Origin: Fibrobacter sp.
GTDB lineage: Bacteria > Fibrobacterota > Fibrobacteria > Fibrobacterales > Fibrobacteraceae
DNA: 64,000 nt
Direction of reading: 5' to 3'
Assembly (NCBI GenBank): GCA_024398955.1
Contig: JAKSIG010000002.1
Span: forward strand, 1 to 64,000
Of this stretch, positions 1 through 8,187 are shown one piece after another. The notes below the pieces were generated by a model. That model was given only the letters and a program-made list of their open reading frames with translations, searched no databases and was not told where the DNA came from. Both the position numbers and the translations under genes were made by a program. Position 1 is the stretch's first letter; each line of letters begins with the position of its first letter.

Positions 1-55
1 TCATTACGCAGTTTTATCCTAATTTTAAACTGTCCAACTTTTTGGGGTCAGTTCA
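1..55 (+). mobile_element. Right end of an IS3-family insertion sequence (truncated by window edge)
   Basis: Positions 31-55 read TGTCCAACTTTTTGGGG followed by TCAGTTCA. This matches the usual terminal repeat of IS3-family (IS150-like) elements, whose left ends read TGAACTGACCCC. Just inside it, codons 2-22 give HYAVLS then TAA, which would fit the last residues of a transposase reading rightward. Only this end lies in the window, so neither the transposase nor the other repeat can be checked. The IS assignment is recalled from family knowledge, not searched. Confidence 0.5.
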
Positions 56-97
56 GTTTTCCACTCAAGCCTTTCGCATACCCGAAGGTTGATAATA

Positions 98-781
98 TTA
101 GAACCAGTAAGTTACAGTAAACTGCATCTGGTAGTTCTGAATATCGATTTCTTGAGCCGGTAAGCCAAAGCCCAGGTCTACATCGTCAAACACATTGGTA
201 AGGCCGAGAATGTAACGGAAGCCTACATCAATGTTCGGGGAAACATCGTAACCGAGACCGAATACCAAGCTGAATTCAAAAGTGTTCTTCTTGTACATGT
301 CTTCGAAGATGCTTGCTGCGCTAGATGCTCCGTAGCCGTAGTCATCGTCGTCATCCCAGCCCCAGTCATCGTCGTCCCAACCGTAGTCGTCATCATCGTC
401 GTAATAGGAACCGCTGCTAGAAACATCCCAGGAACCAGACAGGATCAAGGCAATCTGCGGACCTGCTTCTACGTAGAGGTTCATGACCGGGGTATAATGG
501 AAGAGGACGGGAACATCAATTGCCCATGCGGTGTAGGAAACGTCGTCGTCACCAACGCGGCGCAAATCCAAAGTGATTTCGGGAATTACAGAAGCCTTTT
601 CGGAAAGAGCGATCTTTGCTGCAGCACCGGCGTTAAAACCGACGCTCATTCCGCCTGCAGTACCAGCTTCGGAACTCATCCAGTCGGTAAGGTTAAGGGC
701 TGCATGACCACCAAACTGAATGTTTTGTGCGCTAGCGATAGATGCAGCACAAGCGGCTGCTACCAGAAGTTTCTTGAACAT
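98..781 (-). CDS. Outer membrane beta-barrel protein with an acidic Asp/Trp/Tyr loop
   Basis: A 227-residue exported protein, probably a small outer membrane barrel of the PorT/OmpX-like kind. Residues 1-19 form a signal peptide (MFKKLLVAAACAASIASAQ). The rest alternates short amphipathic strands with Gly-rich turns and ends in the aromatic tail QFTVTYWF, as expected for a barrel. Residues 121-157 are a low-complexity insertion, Ser-rich then packed with Asp, Trp, Tyr and Gly, between two predicted strands, so probably a surface loop. The start follows AGGAG by 6 bases. It lies 40 bp downstream of the large exported-protein gene on the same strand and may share its transcript. The ligand is unknown. 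Confidence 0.8.
   Translation of the reverse strand: MFKKLLVAAACAASIASAQNIQFGGHAALNLTDWMSSEAGTAGGMSVGFNAGAAAKIALSEKASVIPEITLDLRRVGDDDVSYTAWAIDVPVLFHYTPVMNLYVEAGPQIALILSGSWDVSSSGSYYDDDDDYGWDDDDWGWDDDDDYGYGASSAASIFEDMYKKNTFEFSLVFGLGYDVSPNIDVGFRYILGLTNVFDDVDLGFGLPAQEIDIQNYQMQFTVTYWF
332..406 (-). repeat. Low-complexity Asp/Trp/Tyr coding repeat inside the barrel protein
   Basis: Residues 126-150 of the barrel protein consist of runs of Asp broken by Tyr-Gly and Trp. The DNA is an imperfect array of GAT/GAC codons with TGG and TAC. Such runs can change length by slippage. The acidic loop may bind cations, which is inference. Confidence 0.6.
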
Positions 782-821
782 ATGTTCTCCTTGTTTGATT
801 TATTACTGAAATATAACTATT

Positions 822-3224
822 TTATTTCTTTTTTGTAAATTTAAAAGATGAATTTTTGCTTGTAGTCTGAATTTTTACTACATAAACTCCCTGATCTAGG
901 AATTCTAAGTTTATTGTCGGACTTTCAACATTTTTCATGGAATAGACTTTGTTGCCCAGGGCGTCATATACGGAGAGCGCTCTTACTTCGCGAATATCGC
1001 CCTTGTAGATTAGACTGTTGCCCACAAGCTTGACTGTTGCGTTGGTGGGGTTCAGGATCTTCGGCAACGAAGTCTCGCTGGAGTCTTTACCAGGTTCTGT
1101 GTCGGTATCTGCTTTGTACATGTCCGGATTATATGCCACGACAACCTTGTAAATGGCTGTTTTACTGCTGTCTGCGGAATGAATGTCAAAGTCGATGGTG
1201 TCGCTTAAGTCGTATTCCTCAAAATTCATGTAATTTTCAGAGTAGGACTTATGCGGTCCGCCGAAGATGATGGTTGTTCGCTTTTGGTTTATTTCGAAGG
1301 GTAGGTCTACGTGAACAATCTTGTTTTCCTGATCAATTTTACCTTCAAAATATGCAAGCCCTGCTTCGATGTAGAAGGATCTTAACTCTGCGATACTCTG
1401 GTCTTTATCTTGATGCGATACCGTAGCAGAAAGAACTCGCCTTTGCTTGTCTTCATTGGTTGTGGTGACCTTTAGAATGCTTCCGTTTCCCCATACAGGA
1501 AAGTCATAGTCTGCAGGTTCATAATCAAATGTGGCAAACGGATCAGAAATGGCGGCGTAGACGTCGTAGTCATAGTAATTGATGCTAGACCTTTTTTCTG
1601 CTAATGGCAGGGTGTATTTTAAGGCTGAAGTTCCCTGTTCTGCGGTGATTACAGAAAAGTGATTGTTGACATTATGGTCTATGACGAACAGGCTTGTGAT
1701 TTTGTAATCAGGCCAGGGTTTTGACTGCTTGACAACCTTGAGTGCGTAAGTTTTCTTGTCGTAGTCCTTGGTCAATGTGGCGTATATGCCCGATGTGCCT
1801 GACATCTTTCCGGTAATCGTCAAGAAGATGCTTGTGTCGGGGAGCGAAAAAGTCTTTTCGCAATTTCTCCAAAAGGTGCGTTCGGCAAAAAAATCTTCTC
1901 CGGATCCGCAGGCGAATAATTTGGAAGCGACCGTTGCATTATAGGGCAAATCATAAATGATTGACCCGGTATCGTTTGGGGTTTCTGGATCGTAAATGGT
2001 TCTTGGGTAGATGTACTTCTGTTTTAACGTGTCGATTAACAACAGCTGGTTTAAATAGTTGTTTTCTTCAATGACGTCAACAAATTTGAATTTGTAATAG
2101 TGAACAGGATCCCCGTTTTGTGAAATGACTTCTACAACTGTGTTTTCTAGATCGATGGGGGTATTGAACAAGTCAACACTGATTGGCTCGCCATTCTTAT
2201 ACCAATTCCTTTTCGCCAAGCCGGAAAATTTTAATCCGGCGTAGTCTGAATTTGATCTGCCGGCACTGTATCGGCCATACAAATTATGACGAATGGAATC
2301 TGGTACCCATTTGTAAAGCTTTAACTCGACCAGCCCTGTGTCGCCAGAATTTTGGGGATGGGTGATTTTTGTTCCCTCTGTGCAGTATGTGCCTTGTTTA
2401 GCCAAGGTACTTTTTGTAACATCAATAATGGGGGAGTCTGAATATGTTTGGTACCACTGATAAACTTTGCTTTCTGAACAGAAGTCAAAAACATTGACAA
2501 TTGCCGCATTGGTATCGCCTGGGGTTCGGCTTATGTTTAGGACGATGTCTTTGGTGCTGAGTCCGCTTTTGGACTTGAATGTATAGGTAACAGGCCCCTT
2601 GCTAAAATCTTGTGCGGTACTGGGAGTGACCGAACTGAATAATCCCGTAAAGTAAGGGGTTATGCTTTCCATCTTTGCAGTGAACGGTACCGTGAAGTAG
2701 ATGGTGTCGTTGCTTCTGACGTAATTGGTATAATCGCTTGTCACGCTGGCTTTTGTAATTATAATATCACTTGGGCCGCCAATGGCAATAGAATTGATGG
2801 ATACACTACATTCCTTTGTAGAGGAAGTTTGTGCCTGGAAGGCTATTTTGGAATAGTCACATTCGATTGACAACGCCTGACCACTTGAGAAGGCTCCGAT
2901 TTCGTACCAGTAGCCGTCGTAATAGCCATAGGCGGCAAGACTGTTGCTTCCGCAGGTACCGCCGTAATTGACGATGCCGGTAAGGTAGCCTTCGCATGTT
3001 TCATTCGGGGTGACAGTCAAGCCAGAGGAGAACTCTGAACCGGTAATGGTTGTGGTTACGTAGCCTTTTTCCTTTACCCAGGGAGTCCAGGATTTTTGAT
3101 CCAATTCAAACTTGGCGTTGGTGGTGGTGTAACCGTCTGTCTTTTCGTAAAAACTGAGGGATACCGATGCGAAGGACATGCTTGAGGCAAGACCTAGCGT
3201 TAATGCTATTTTGCGACAATCCAT
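822..3224 (-). CDS. Large exported protein with a C-terminal type IX-like sorting domain
   Basis: An 800-residue protein with an N-terminal signal peptide (MDCRKIALTLGLASSMSFAS). The body is beta-rich and Cys-containing, with no catalytic domain I recognise. The last 80 or so residues look like a type A sorting domain of the type IX secretion system: a beta strand after NATVKLVG, then VRALSVYDALGNKVYSM and LDQGVYVVKIQ. That suggests export across the outer membrane and attachment to or release from the surface. The start follows GGAG by 5 bases. One of the three 21-bp palindromes lies about 165 bp upstream. Function unknown; it may be an adhesin or carbohydrate-binding protein. Confidence 0.8.
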   Translation of the reverse strand: MDCRKIALTLGLASSMSFASVSLSFYEKTDGYTTTNAKFELDQKSWTPWVKEKGYVTTTITGSEFSSGLTVTPNETCEGYLTGIVNYGGTCGSNSLAAYGYYDGYWYEIGAFSSGQALSIECDYSKIAFQAQTSSTKECSVSINSIAIGGPSDIIITKASVTSDYTNYVRSNDTIYFTVPFTAKMESITPYFTGLFSSVTPSTAQDFSKGPVTYTFKSKSGLSTKDIVLNISRTPGDTNAAIVNVFDFCSESKVYQWYQTYSDSPIIDVTKSTLAKQGTYCTEGTKITHPQNSGDTGLVELKLYKWVPDSIRHNLYGRYSAGRSNSDYAGLKFSGLAKRNWYKNGEPISVDLFNTPIDLENTVVEVISQNGDPVHYYKFKFVDVIEENNYLNQLLLIDTLKQKYIYPRTIYDPETPNDTGSIIYDLPYNATVASKLFACGSGEDFFAERTFWRNCEKTFSLPDTSIFLTITGKMSGTSGIYATLTKDYDKKTYALKVVKQSKPWPDYKITSLFVIDHNVNNHFSVITAEQGTSALKYTLPLAEKRSSINYYDYDVYAAISDPFATFDYEPADYDFPVWGNGSILKVTTTNEDKQRRVLSATVSHQDKDQSIAELRSFYIEAGLAYFEGKIDQENKIVHVDLPFEINQKRTTIIFGGPHKSYSENYMNFEEYDLSDTIDFDIHSADSSKTAIYKVVVAYNPDMYKADTDTEPGKDSSETSLPKILNPTNATVKLVGNSLIYKGDIREVRALSVYDALGNKVYSMKNVESPTINLEFLDQGVYVVKIQTTSKNSSFKFTKKK

Positions 3225-3386
3225 AAAAACTCCAGAGTTCAGTCTTTACAAAAGTAAGTTTTTTTTTACAAAAAGCAAGAGCTTTGTGTATCTGACAGAT
3301 ACTTAAAAAAGATTTCCTCGTTGTGCAAGGCGCTCCCGCAAAAAAATTTTACGTCAAAAAGGGCGATATTTGAAAAATGAATGCTG

Positions 3387-3407
3387 TATGATTCAATGTG
3401 AATCATA
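3387..3407. promoter_or_regulatory. 21-bp palindrome, site 1 (putative operator)
   Basis: TATGATTCA, spacer ATG, TGAATCATA: a perfect 9+9 inverted repeat. The same arms with a 3-bp spacer recur at 4556-4576 and 10510-10530. This copy is 163 bp upstream of the start of the large exported-protein gene. The symmetric arms and intergenic placement suggest a dimeric regulator binds here. The regulator is not identified by sequence alone. Confidence 0.7.
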
Positions 3408-3418
3408 TGGGATGATTT

Positions 3419-3496
3419 CTAGATCAATCCCGCCATGTACACCGGCAGGTAGGTGAACCCATCCTTAACTTCAAGATTTTTTGTATAAATGATGAA
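3419..3496 (-). pseudogene. Possible C-terminal gene remnant
   Basis: A 25-codon stretch on the minus strand ends in DGFTYLPVYMAGLI and a TAG stop (3419-3421). It reads like the tail of a real protein, but the frame has a stop immediately upstream (3497-3499) and non-coding sequence beyond. There is no start codon near an RBS. It may be the relic of a deleted gene. The family is not recognised, and chance cannot be excluded. Confidence 0.25.
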
Positions 3497-3645
3497 CTAG
3501 TCCCTCAGTTTTAGCTGAGGGAACACGAAAGTCAATTACTTTTTTGTACTTGTTCTTTACCGAAAAACACAAATCTTTTTGGCTAGTTTTTCACGAATTT
3601 TAAAAATCTTTGTGAATTGGCGTTTTAAATCGGGCTGGCGAATGC

Positions 3646-4461
3646 CTACACTTTCTTTGTCAGGGGGAACATCTGCAAGTTGATTCGGAAAACCTGATTG
3701 ATGTTCTTGGCGGCGGAAGTGATGGCTGTGATTCGGTCGCGACAATCCTCTAGTTCGGCGGTTACTTTCTTGTAGGTTTCCTCGTCGCAGCCGCAGGTGA
3801 TTCCTAGAAAGTGGCGTTCGTCCTTTGAAAACTTGCCGATGGCCTTTTCGGCGAGAGCTGCCATTTGACGCTGCATTTCGCGCATGGCGCGGGGGAGGCT
3901 TTCCTTGGAACCGGTCACGTTTGCGTCCGTTTGCGTGTAGCGTCCCTTATTATCCTTTTCCAGGAAGCCGGCTTTCACCAAAAATTGCAGAGTATTTTCA
4001 ACATCCTCAGCGCAAATTTTTTCGTGGCAGACATCTGCGATTTTCTTGGAACTTGCTCCTGGCATCAAAGGGGCCAATTCACGAAGGACTGGGTACTTCC
4101 AGGATTCGTAAAAAACGTAGGCATCGGCATCGATAATGCGGGGCTTTGACTTGCGTGCCATTTTGCGCAATTTCAAAGTCAGTGCTTTCCGGTCGGCTTC
4201 GTTAGTGGTGTTGTCGATGGCGACCATCAGCTCAAAAAATTCCTGTTCACTGCCGGATAAATTCATTACGGTCGCTACCGCGCTGGACCTTTTCTTGCTT
4301 AGCTTGCTTTTTCCGTCGCAAACAAGCTTTAGGTAGTTGGGGGAGGCAAATCCTGCTAATCTGTTGAATTCTCGCCAGGAGAAAGCGGAATGTTTCTTGC
4401 GATCCTCAAAATAATCCCTGATGAAATCTCGATAGTCACTGTATCCAAAGATGGGTTTCAT
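3646..4461 (-). CDS. TIGR02147 family protein (Fibrobacter paralogous family, probable regulator)
   Basis: A 271-residue protein starting MKPIFGYSDYRDFIRDYFEDRKK, the typical opening of the TIGR02147 family, a large paralogous family in Fibrobacter. The N-terminal third (about residues 8-60, including SWREFNRLAGFASPNYLKLV) looks like a helical DNA-binding region. The middle (FLVKAGFLEKDNKGRYTQTD) resembles a winged-helix segment. The reading frame extends upstream to 4575, but that part overlaps the palindrome and looks non-coding, so the start at 4461 is preferred. It diverges from the lipoprotein gene at 4670, with a perfect palindrome midway between them. This suggests, but does not prove, that it regulates that site. 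Soluble: no signal or membrane segment. Confidence 0.8.
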   Translation of the reverse strand: MKPIFGYSDYRDFIRDYFEDRKKHSAFSWREFNRLAGFASPNYLKLVCDGKSKLSKKRSSAVATVMNLSGSEQEFFELMVAIDNTTNEADRKALTLKLRKMARKSKPRIIDADAYVFYESWKYPVLRELAPLMPGASSKKIADVCHEKICAEDVENTLQFLVKAGFLEKDNKGRYTQTDANVTGSKESLPRAMREMQRQMAALAEKAIGKFSKDERHFLGITCGCDEETYKKVTAELEDCRDRITAITSAAKNINQVFRINLQMFPLTKKV

Positions 4462-4551
4462 GTATTTGAATATAGTTTTTTGATTTGTCAATTCGGATTT
4501 TGAAAATGTGTAGTGAAATTGACTTTGGAATAAATTCTTGAAAAACGGTTT

Positions 4552-4580
4552 TCTATATGATTCACGATGAATCATATAGA
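4552..4580. promoter_or_regulatory. Extended palindrome, site 2 (putative operator)
   Basis: TCTATATGATTCA, spacer CGA, TGAATCATATAGA: perfect 13+13 arms, the longest of the three copies. It sits 90 bp upstream of the TIGR02147 start and 89 bp upstream of the divergent lipoprotein start, close to the exact midpoint. This is the usual place for an operator of a regulator that controls itself and a divergent target. Confidence 0.75.
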
Positions 4581-4669
4581 AGAAGGAAAATGGTGACGTA
4601 ACAAGGAACGTCCAAAAATGAATAGGCTTGCATTATGCTAAACGCCCTCAAAAAGCCTAAATTTAGGGT

Positions 4670-5911
4670 ATGAAGATTTTTTATTCGCTGGTATTAACGA
4701 TAGCCTTGTTTTTTGTTGTGTTTGGCTGCTCCGAAAAGGAAACGGCAGGCAATGCCACGGAACCCAATACGATTGGCGAAGTGGAATCGTCCAGTTCTGT
4801 GGCTGTGGTGCCGCAAAGTTCTTCAGAAGTTCATGAGATCATCTTCACCACAAAACCGTCTAGCGAAAATCTTCTTGGTAGAACTGTTGTGCGTGTTTAT
4901 CAAGAAGAACAGGGTGCGCAAGGTACATGTACCGTGGGTGAAATCGTCTTTACCGCTGCATTCAAGATTGTAGGCAGGGGCGTGTTTACTTATTCCAGTG
5001 CCCAGTCGGTTGCGTCTTACGACATGTGCAATTCCCTATGGAAGGAAGCTTCTGATGAATGCTTTGCTGACGATGCAACCTTGCTGAATGAAAATGAAAA
5101 CTGTAATGAAAAATCCTTCGATGTCCTGTGCCGCATAGAACGTGAGGGCGAACGTAATTTTGATCATGAACTTTCTGAATTCGAAAGACGCTTTGTTTCT
5201 GCTTGCGATAAGTTGGCTAACGCAAATCCTAGCGAACCGACATCCGGACACTTTGAGTCAACAACGCTTCCTGATGCAGGTCCTTCCGGTGTTTCTAGCG
5301 GATTTGAACCGATGGAAAGTTCCTCCAGTGAAGATTTGTTTGATGAAGAAAAAGAGCCCTACAGTTCATCGGCAAGATCGTATTCTATGGAAGAAATTTA
5401 CGCAGAGGAAAGTTCCATGACACCGGAAGAAATCCTTGCATCATACAAACCCGTAATAAAGGTTGATTCTTCTGCACATCAATATGGTCATGGGGAACCC
5501 TGGTATGAAATTATCTTTACGGGAGAACGAACCTTTGTTCATGAATACTATGATGAACATGGTTGGCGTGCGTGTGTTGTTTATGTGGATGAACCGCAAA
5601 ATGGTCTTGAATTACATATTCTGGATGATGATTATATAGCCACCTTCCAACAGTATTTGTCCTTGAATGATGGGGTCGTAAAATCTGTGGAACGCCTTTT
5701 AATTTCCTCCAATAATCATGAATTGGTTGATGAAGAATATGTCCCGAAATTTAGTAGCCAATGTGCAGAAAATGAGGGCGAATTGACAGACCATCTGCAG
5801 GACGATAAATACAGATATTGGACCTGCGATAGAATTTTAAAGCCTTCTGTTTCTGCAAAGCATTATCTGTACGAACGTGCGCTGGAACTGAAAACCAATT
5901 GTGCGGAATAG
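4670..5911 (+). CDS. Lipoprotein with two similar Cys-containing halves, function unknown
   Basis: A 413-residue protein with a lipoprotein signal (LFFVVFGC, lipid-accepting Cys20). Ser-rich linkers at about residues 40-55 and 215-255 separate two segments. Each segment begins with EIIFT, continues with a V-x-V/E-Y strand and a Cys, and ends in a Cys-containing helical part, so the protein may be an internal duplication of about 130 residues. Acidic overall. It is divergent from the TIGR02147 gene and shares the palindrome between them, which suggests that protein controls it. No known family recognised. Confidence 0.75.
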   Translation: MKIFYSLVLTIALFFVVFGCSEKETAGNATEPNTIGEVESSSSVAVVPQSSSEVHEIIFTTKPSSENLLGRTVVRVYQEEQGAQGTCTVGEIVFTAAFKIVGRGVFTYSSAQSVASYDMCNSLWKEASDECFADDATLLNENENCNEKSFDVLCRIEREGERNFDHELSEFERRFVSACDKLANANPSEPTSGHFESTTLPDAGPSGVSSGFEPMESSSSEDLFDEEKEPYSSSARSYSMEEIYAEESSMTPEEILASYKPVIKVDSSAHQYGHGEPWYEIIFTGERTFVHEYYDEHGWRACVVYVDEPQNGLELHILDDDYIATFQQYLSLNDGVVKSVERLLISSNNHELVDEEYVPKFSSQCAENEGELTDHLQDDKYRYWTCDRILKPSVSAKHYLYERALELKTNCAE

Positions 5912-5961
5912 GAAGGTTTTTCGAACTTAAACTCTAGATGGTCTTTAATTTATTGATTTGT

Positions 5962-6015
5962 TGTAAAAATACACCTACTAGGTTGCAGAAAGAACCTAAA
6001 AGATGTATATTTGCG
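5962..6015. promoter_or_regulatory. Inverted repeats upstream of the toxin-antitoxin pair
   Basis: TGTAAAAATACACCT (from about 5962) is matched in inverted form, with 11 of 15 positions, by AGATGTATATTTGCG (ending about 6015). Between them TAGGTT and AACCTA (5979-5998) form a second, perfect inverted repeat. Toxin-antitoxin operons are commonly repressed by the antitoxin at such nested repeats just upstream. The link to this antitoxin is inference. Confidence 0.4.
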
Positions 6016-6059
6016 GAGTGATCGAGTCTGGTAACCAGAATTCCTAAAAAGGAGGCTAT

Positions 6060-6479
6060 ATGTCGCAAGTTGCTTTTAGTGTTCGTATGGATTCTGAATT
6101 GAAGGAAAAGTTCGAAAAACTTTGCGATGATCTTGGCATGAACATGACCACGGCCTTCAATATTTTTGCAAGAACAGTTGTTCGTGAACAAGGGATTCCC
6201 TTTGAAGTTTCAACAGTGAAAACAGTTTCAAAAAAATACGAGCCCATGGTTTTGCCGAATATGGTTGCAGATCCCTTGGCGGTGTATTCTGCTGTGCAAA
6301 ATCAAAAGCGTTCAAAAGAGCTTCAACATTCTTGGGCTGTGGTTTACAAAAATGCTCTTGAGAAATGGCGAGAGGAATCAAAATTTCTGTTTGATAATCC
6401 CGACGACGCTGAATTCATGGAGCATGCGTTTGAAAGGACCTCCGAAAAAGAACCATACAAGGAAAAGGAAATTTGGTAA
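6060..6479 (+). CDS. RelB/DinJ-family antitoxin with a C-terminal extension
   Basis: 139 residues. The N-terminal 50 (AFSVRMDSELKEKFEKLCDDL, then GMNMTTAFNIFARTVVREQGIPFEV) are a clear ribbon-helix-helix antitoxin of the RelB/DinJ type. This region normally dimerises and binds the operon promoter. The C-terminal 70-80 residues are longer than in typical DinJ (about 85 aa) and contain a helical stretch (LQHSWAVVYKNALEKWREESKF), probably the toxin-binding part. A strong AGGAGG precedes the start. The stop codon overlaps the toxin start by one base, so the two are translationally coupled. Confidence 0.85.
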   Translation: MSQVAFSVRMDSELKEKFEKLCDDLGMNMTTAFNIFARTVVREQGIPFEVSTVKTVSKKYEPMVLPNMVADPLAVYSAVQNQKRSKELQHSWAVVYKNALEKWREESKFLFDNPDDAEFMEHAFERTSEKEPYKEKEIW

Positions 6480-6904
6480 TGAAATTTCTTCTTGATTCTA
6501 ATATTGTATCAGAAGGTTCAAAGCCCTTTCCCGATAGTCATGTTGTAGAAATGCTGGACGCTCATTGTAGTGATTCTGCCTTGTCTGCTATTACTTCGTT
6601 TGAATTACAGTATGGAATAAAACTTTTGCCTGAAGGAAATCGTAAAAAACGTCTGGTAGCATATCTTGACGAAATGGTTTTTCCCTTCTATGAAGTTTTG
6701 CCTTACGATTTTGAATGTTCTAAAGTTCATGCTGAAATTATGGCGAAACTTAAATCTGTCGGTCAGGTAATCCCGTATCAAGATTCGCAAATAGCGGCTA
6801 CTGCATTGGCGAAAAACTTGGTTTTAGTGACCCGGAATGTTAGAGATTTTAAATCAATCTCGGAATATTTTCCTTTGAAAATTGAAAACTGGTTTGACGT
6901 ATGA
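6479..6904 (+). CDS. vapC: PIN-domain toxin, VapC family ribonuclease
   Basis: 141 residues starting MKFLLDSNI. The PIN-domain acids are in place: Asp6, Glu42 (SFELQYG), Asp102 (YQDSQIAA) and Asp123 (RNVRDFKSI). VapC toxins cut RNA, often the tRNA anticodon loop, and are neutralised by the adjacent antitoxin. A TTG at 6473 is in frame, but the ATG at 6479 overlapping the antitoxin stop is preferred. The pairing is unusual because the partner is of RelB/DinJ rather than VapB type. A hairpin terminator follows immediately. Confidence 0.85.
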   Translation: MKFLLDSNIVSEGSKPFPDSHVVEMLDAHCSDSALSAITSFELQYGIKLLPEGNRKKRLVAYLDEMVFPFYEVLPYDFECSKVHAEIMAKLKSVGQVIPYQDSQIAATALAKNLVLVTRNVRDFKSISEYFPLKIENWFDV

Positions 6905-6930
6905 AAAAGGCTCCTTTTCAGGAGCCTTTT
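6905..6930. terminator. Bidirectional terminator between vapC and a FISUMP lipoprotein gene
   Basis: AAAAGGCTCCT, loop TTTC, AGGAGCCTTTT: an 11-bp perfect stem with A-run and T-run flanks. It sits between the vapC stop (6904) and the stop of the convergent gene (6933), so it can serve both. Confidence 0.85.
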
Positions 6931-6932
6931 GC

Positions 6933-8168
6933 TTAATCGTCTTCTTCTTTTGGAGAATTCATCATGCAGCGAATAGGGGCGAGGTTATACTTGCTGATAT
7001 CGCTAAAAACAGCTTCGTGATTGTTAAGGATGCACATACAGATGGCATTTTTGCTGGGGTAAGTGTTTCCTATTGTAGATGTCCATACGCATTCTTGCAG
7101 CATCGACAATCCATAAGTGTTTTCGCCACCGTAATCTGTATAATCTCCATAATAATCTCTGTCCATCCAACCGCTAGCCGATTTTAGGTATAATCCTGCG
7201 GTTTCCGCTCCACCGACGAATTCAAAAAGATCTTCGTAGTTTCGTTTTGTAGCCAAATGCCAGCCATCTGGGCAGACGCCTGTTGGATTTTGTTGTATGT
7301 ACCACGACTTGTAAACATCGAAATTTAAGGCATATCCATAGCCCACCCCTTTCATGTCTGTAGAATAGACTGCGGCGGAATCTGCTGCTGCTGCCCAAGT
7401 ATAGTATCTGCCCTCTTCGGTGCAATTATCGTTGTCATAATAGCACTCGTTTTCATAGATAACGCGTTTGCCATTCTGGTAGATCTTATATATAAAGTCC
7501 AGGTTCTGGGCCATCCAAGTCTGTTCGCCGATTTTTATGGTGTTGTACACATGCTTGTTGCGAATGTCCAAAACTTCTCCGTATTCGCCCTTTGCCAAAA
7601 GATCCTGATTCAAGTGTTCTGTTGGAGCACAGACGTATTTGTCGCAGTCGTAGGTGCCTAGGGGCATTACCGGAGTCGGGTTCTGGCTGGAGCTGGACAA
7701 TGCTTCGCTAGAACTGTCTTCTTTGGAACTGTCGTTACTGGAGGACGACTGCGGCTCTGGACTGGAGCATGAACCTGCATCGACATCGTTGCTTGACGAA
7801 TGCTTATCGTCGGATTCGGATGCGGCTTCGCTGCTAGAGCTGGACTTGGCGTCTACACTGGAACTGGATTCTTCCTTTTCTTCATCCTTTGACGAGGAAC
7901 TTTGGGCTGTAGAAGATTTGCCGGATTCGGAGTCGTCCTTGTCGGAAATCCAGCTTGTTCCATCGCATTCGTAGTAGGCGTCTTCTTTTTCCACAAAAAT
8001 GACTTCGCCCTTTCTATCGGAAACGCATTTTCCCAGATTGTAGATGGTTTCTACTCGATCGTTTTTGGAGTTTTCGTTATCCGAGGACGATGTGGAGGTT
8101 GAATCTCCACAGGATAGAAGAAGCATGCTTCCGACAGAAGCTGCTAGAGTTAGTCCTACAATGCGCAT
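6933..8168 (-). CDS. FISUMP-domain lipoprotein 1
   Basis: 411 residues. A lipoprotein signal ends at LLLSC. Next comes a short two-Cys module (VETIYNLGKCVSDRKG to YYECDGTSW), then a Ser/Asp-rich linker of about 100 residues. The C-terminal half is a FISUMP domain with the hallmarks KIGEQTWMAQNLDF, GVCPDGWHLA, a central WTS block and PIRCMM near the end. An in-frame GTG lies 9 bases upstream (8177). The ATG at 8168 has CAGG about 8 bases away and is preferred. It probably sits on the surface via a lipid anchor with the linker as a stalk. It follows the larger paralogue with a 19-bp gap, so the two form an operon. Ligand unknown. Confidence 0.8.
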   Translation of the reverse strand: MRIVGLTLAASVGSMLLLSCGDSTSTSSSDNENSKNDRVETIYNLGKCVSDRKGEVIFVEKEDAYYECDGTSWISDKDDSESGKSSTAQSSSSKDEEKEESSSSVDAKSSSSSEAASESDDKHSSSNDVDAGSCSSPEPQSSSSNDSSKEDSSSEALSSSSQNPTPVMPLGTYDCDKYVCAPTEHLNQDLLAKGEYGEVLDIRNKHVYNTIKIGEQTWMAQNLDFIYKIYQNGKRVIYENECYYDNDNCTEEGRYYTWAAAADSAAVYSTDMKGVGYGYALNFDVYKSWYIQQNPTGVCPDGWHLATKRNYEDLFEFVGGAETAGLYLKSASGWMDRDYYGDYTDYGGENTYGLSMLQECVWTSTIGNTYPSKNAICMCILNNHEAVFSDISKYNLAPIRCMMNSPKEEDD

Positions 8169-8187
8169 GATAGGCACCTGTTTTTAA

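Larger units (their letters stand above)
3225..3645. other. 421-bp intergenic region
   Basis: No intact gene is seen here. It holds the upstream region of the large exported protein, one palindrome (3387-3407), a short coding-like remnant (3419-3496) and a hairpin, CCCTCAG-TTTTAG-CTGAGGG, near 3502-3521 that lacks a good T-run. The hairpin could end the leftward TIGR02147 transcript, but weakly. Confidence 0.5.
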
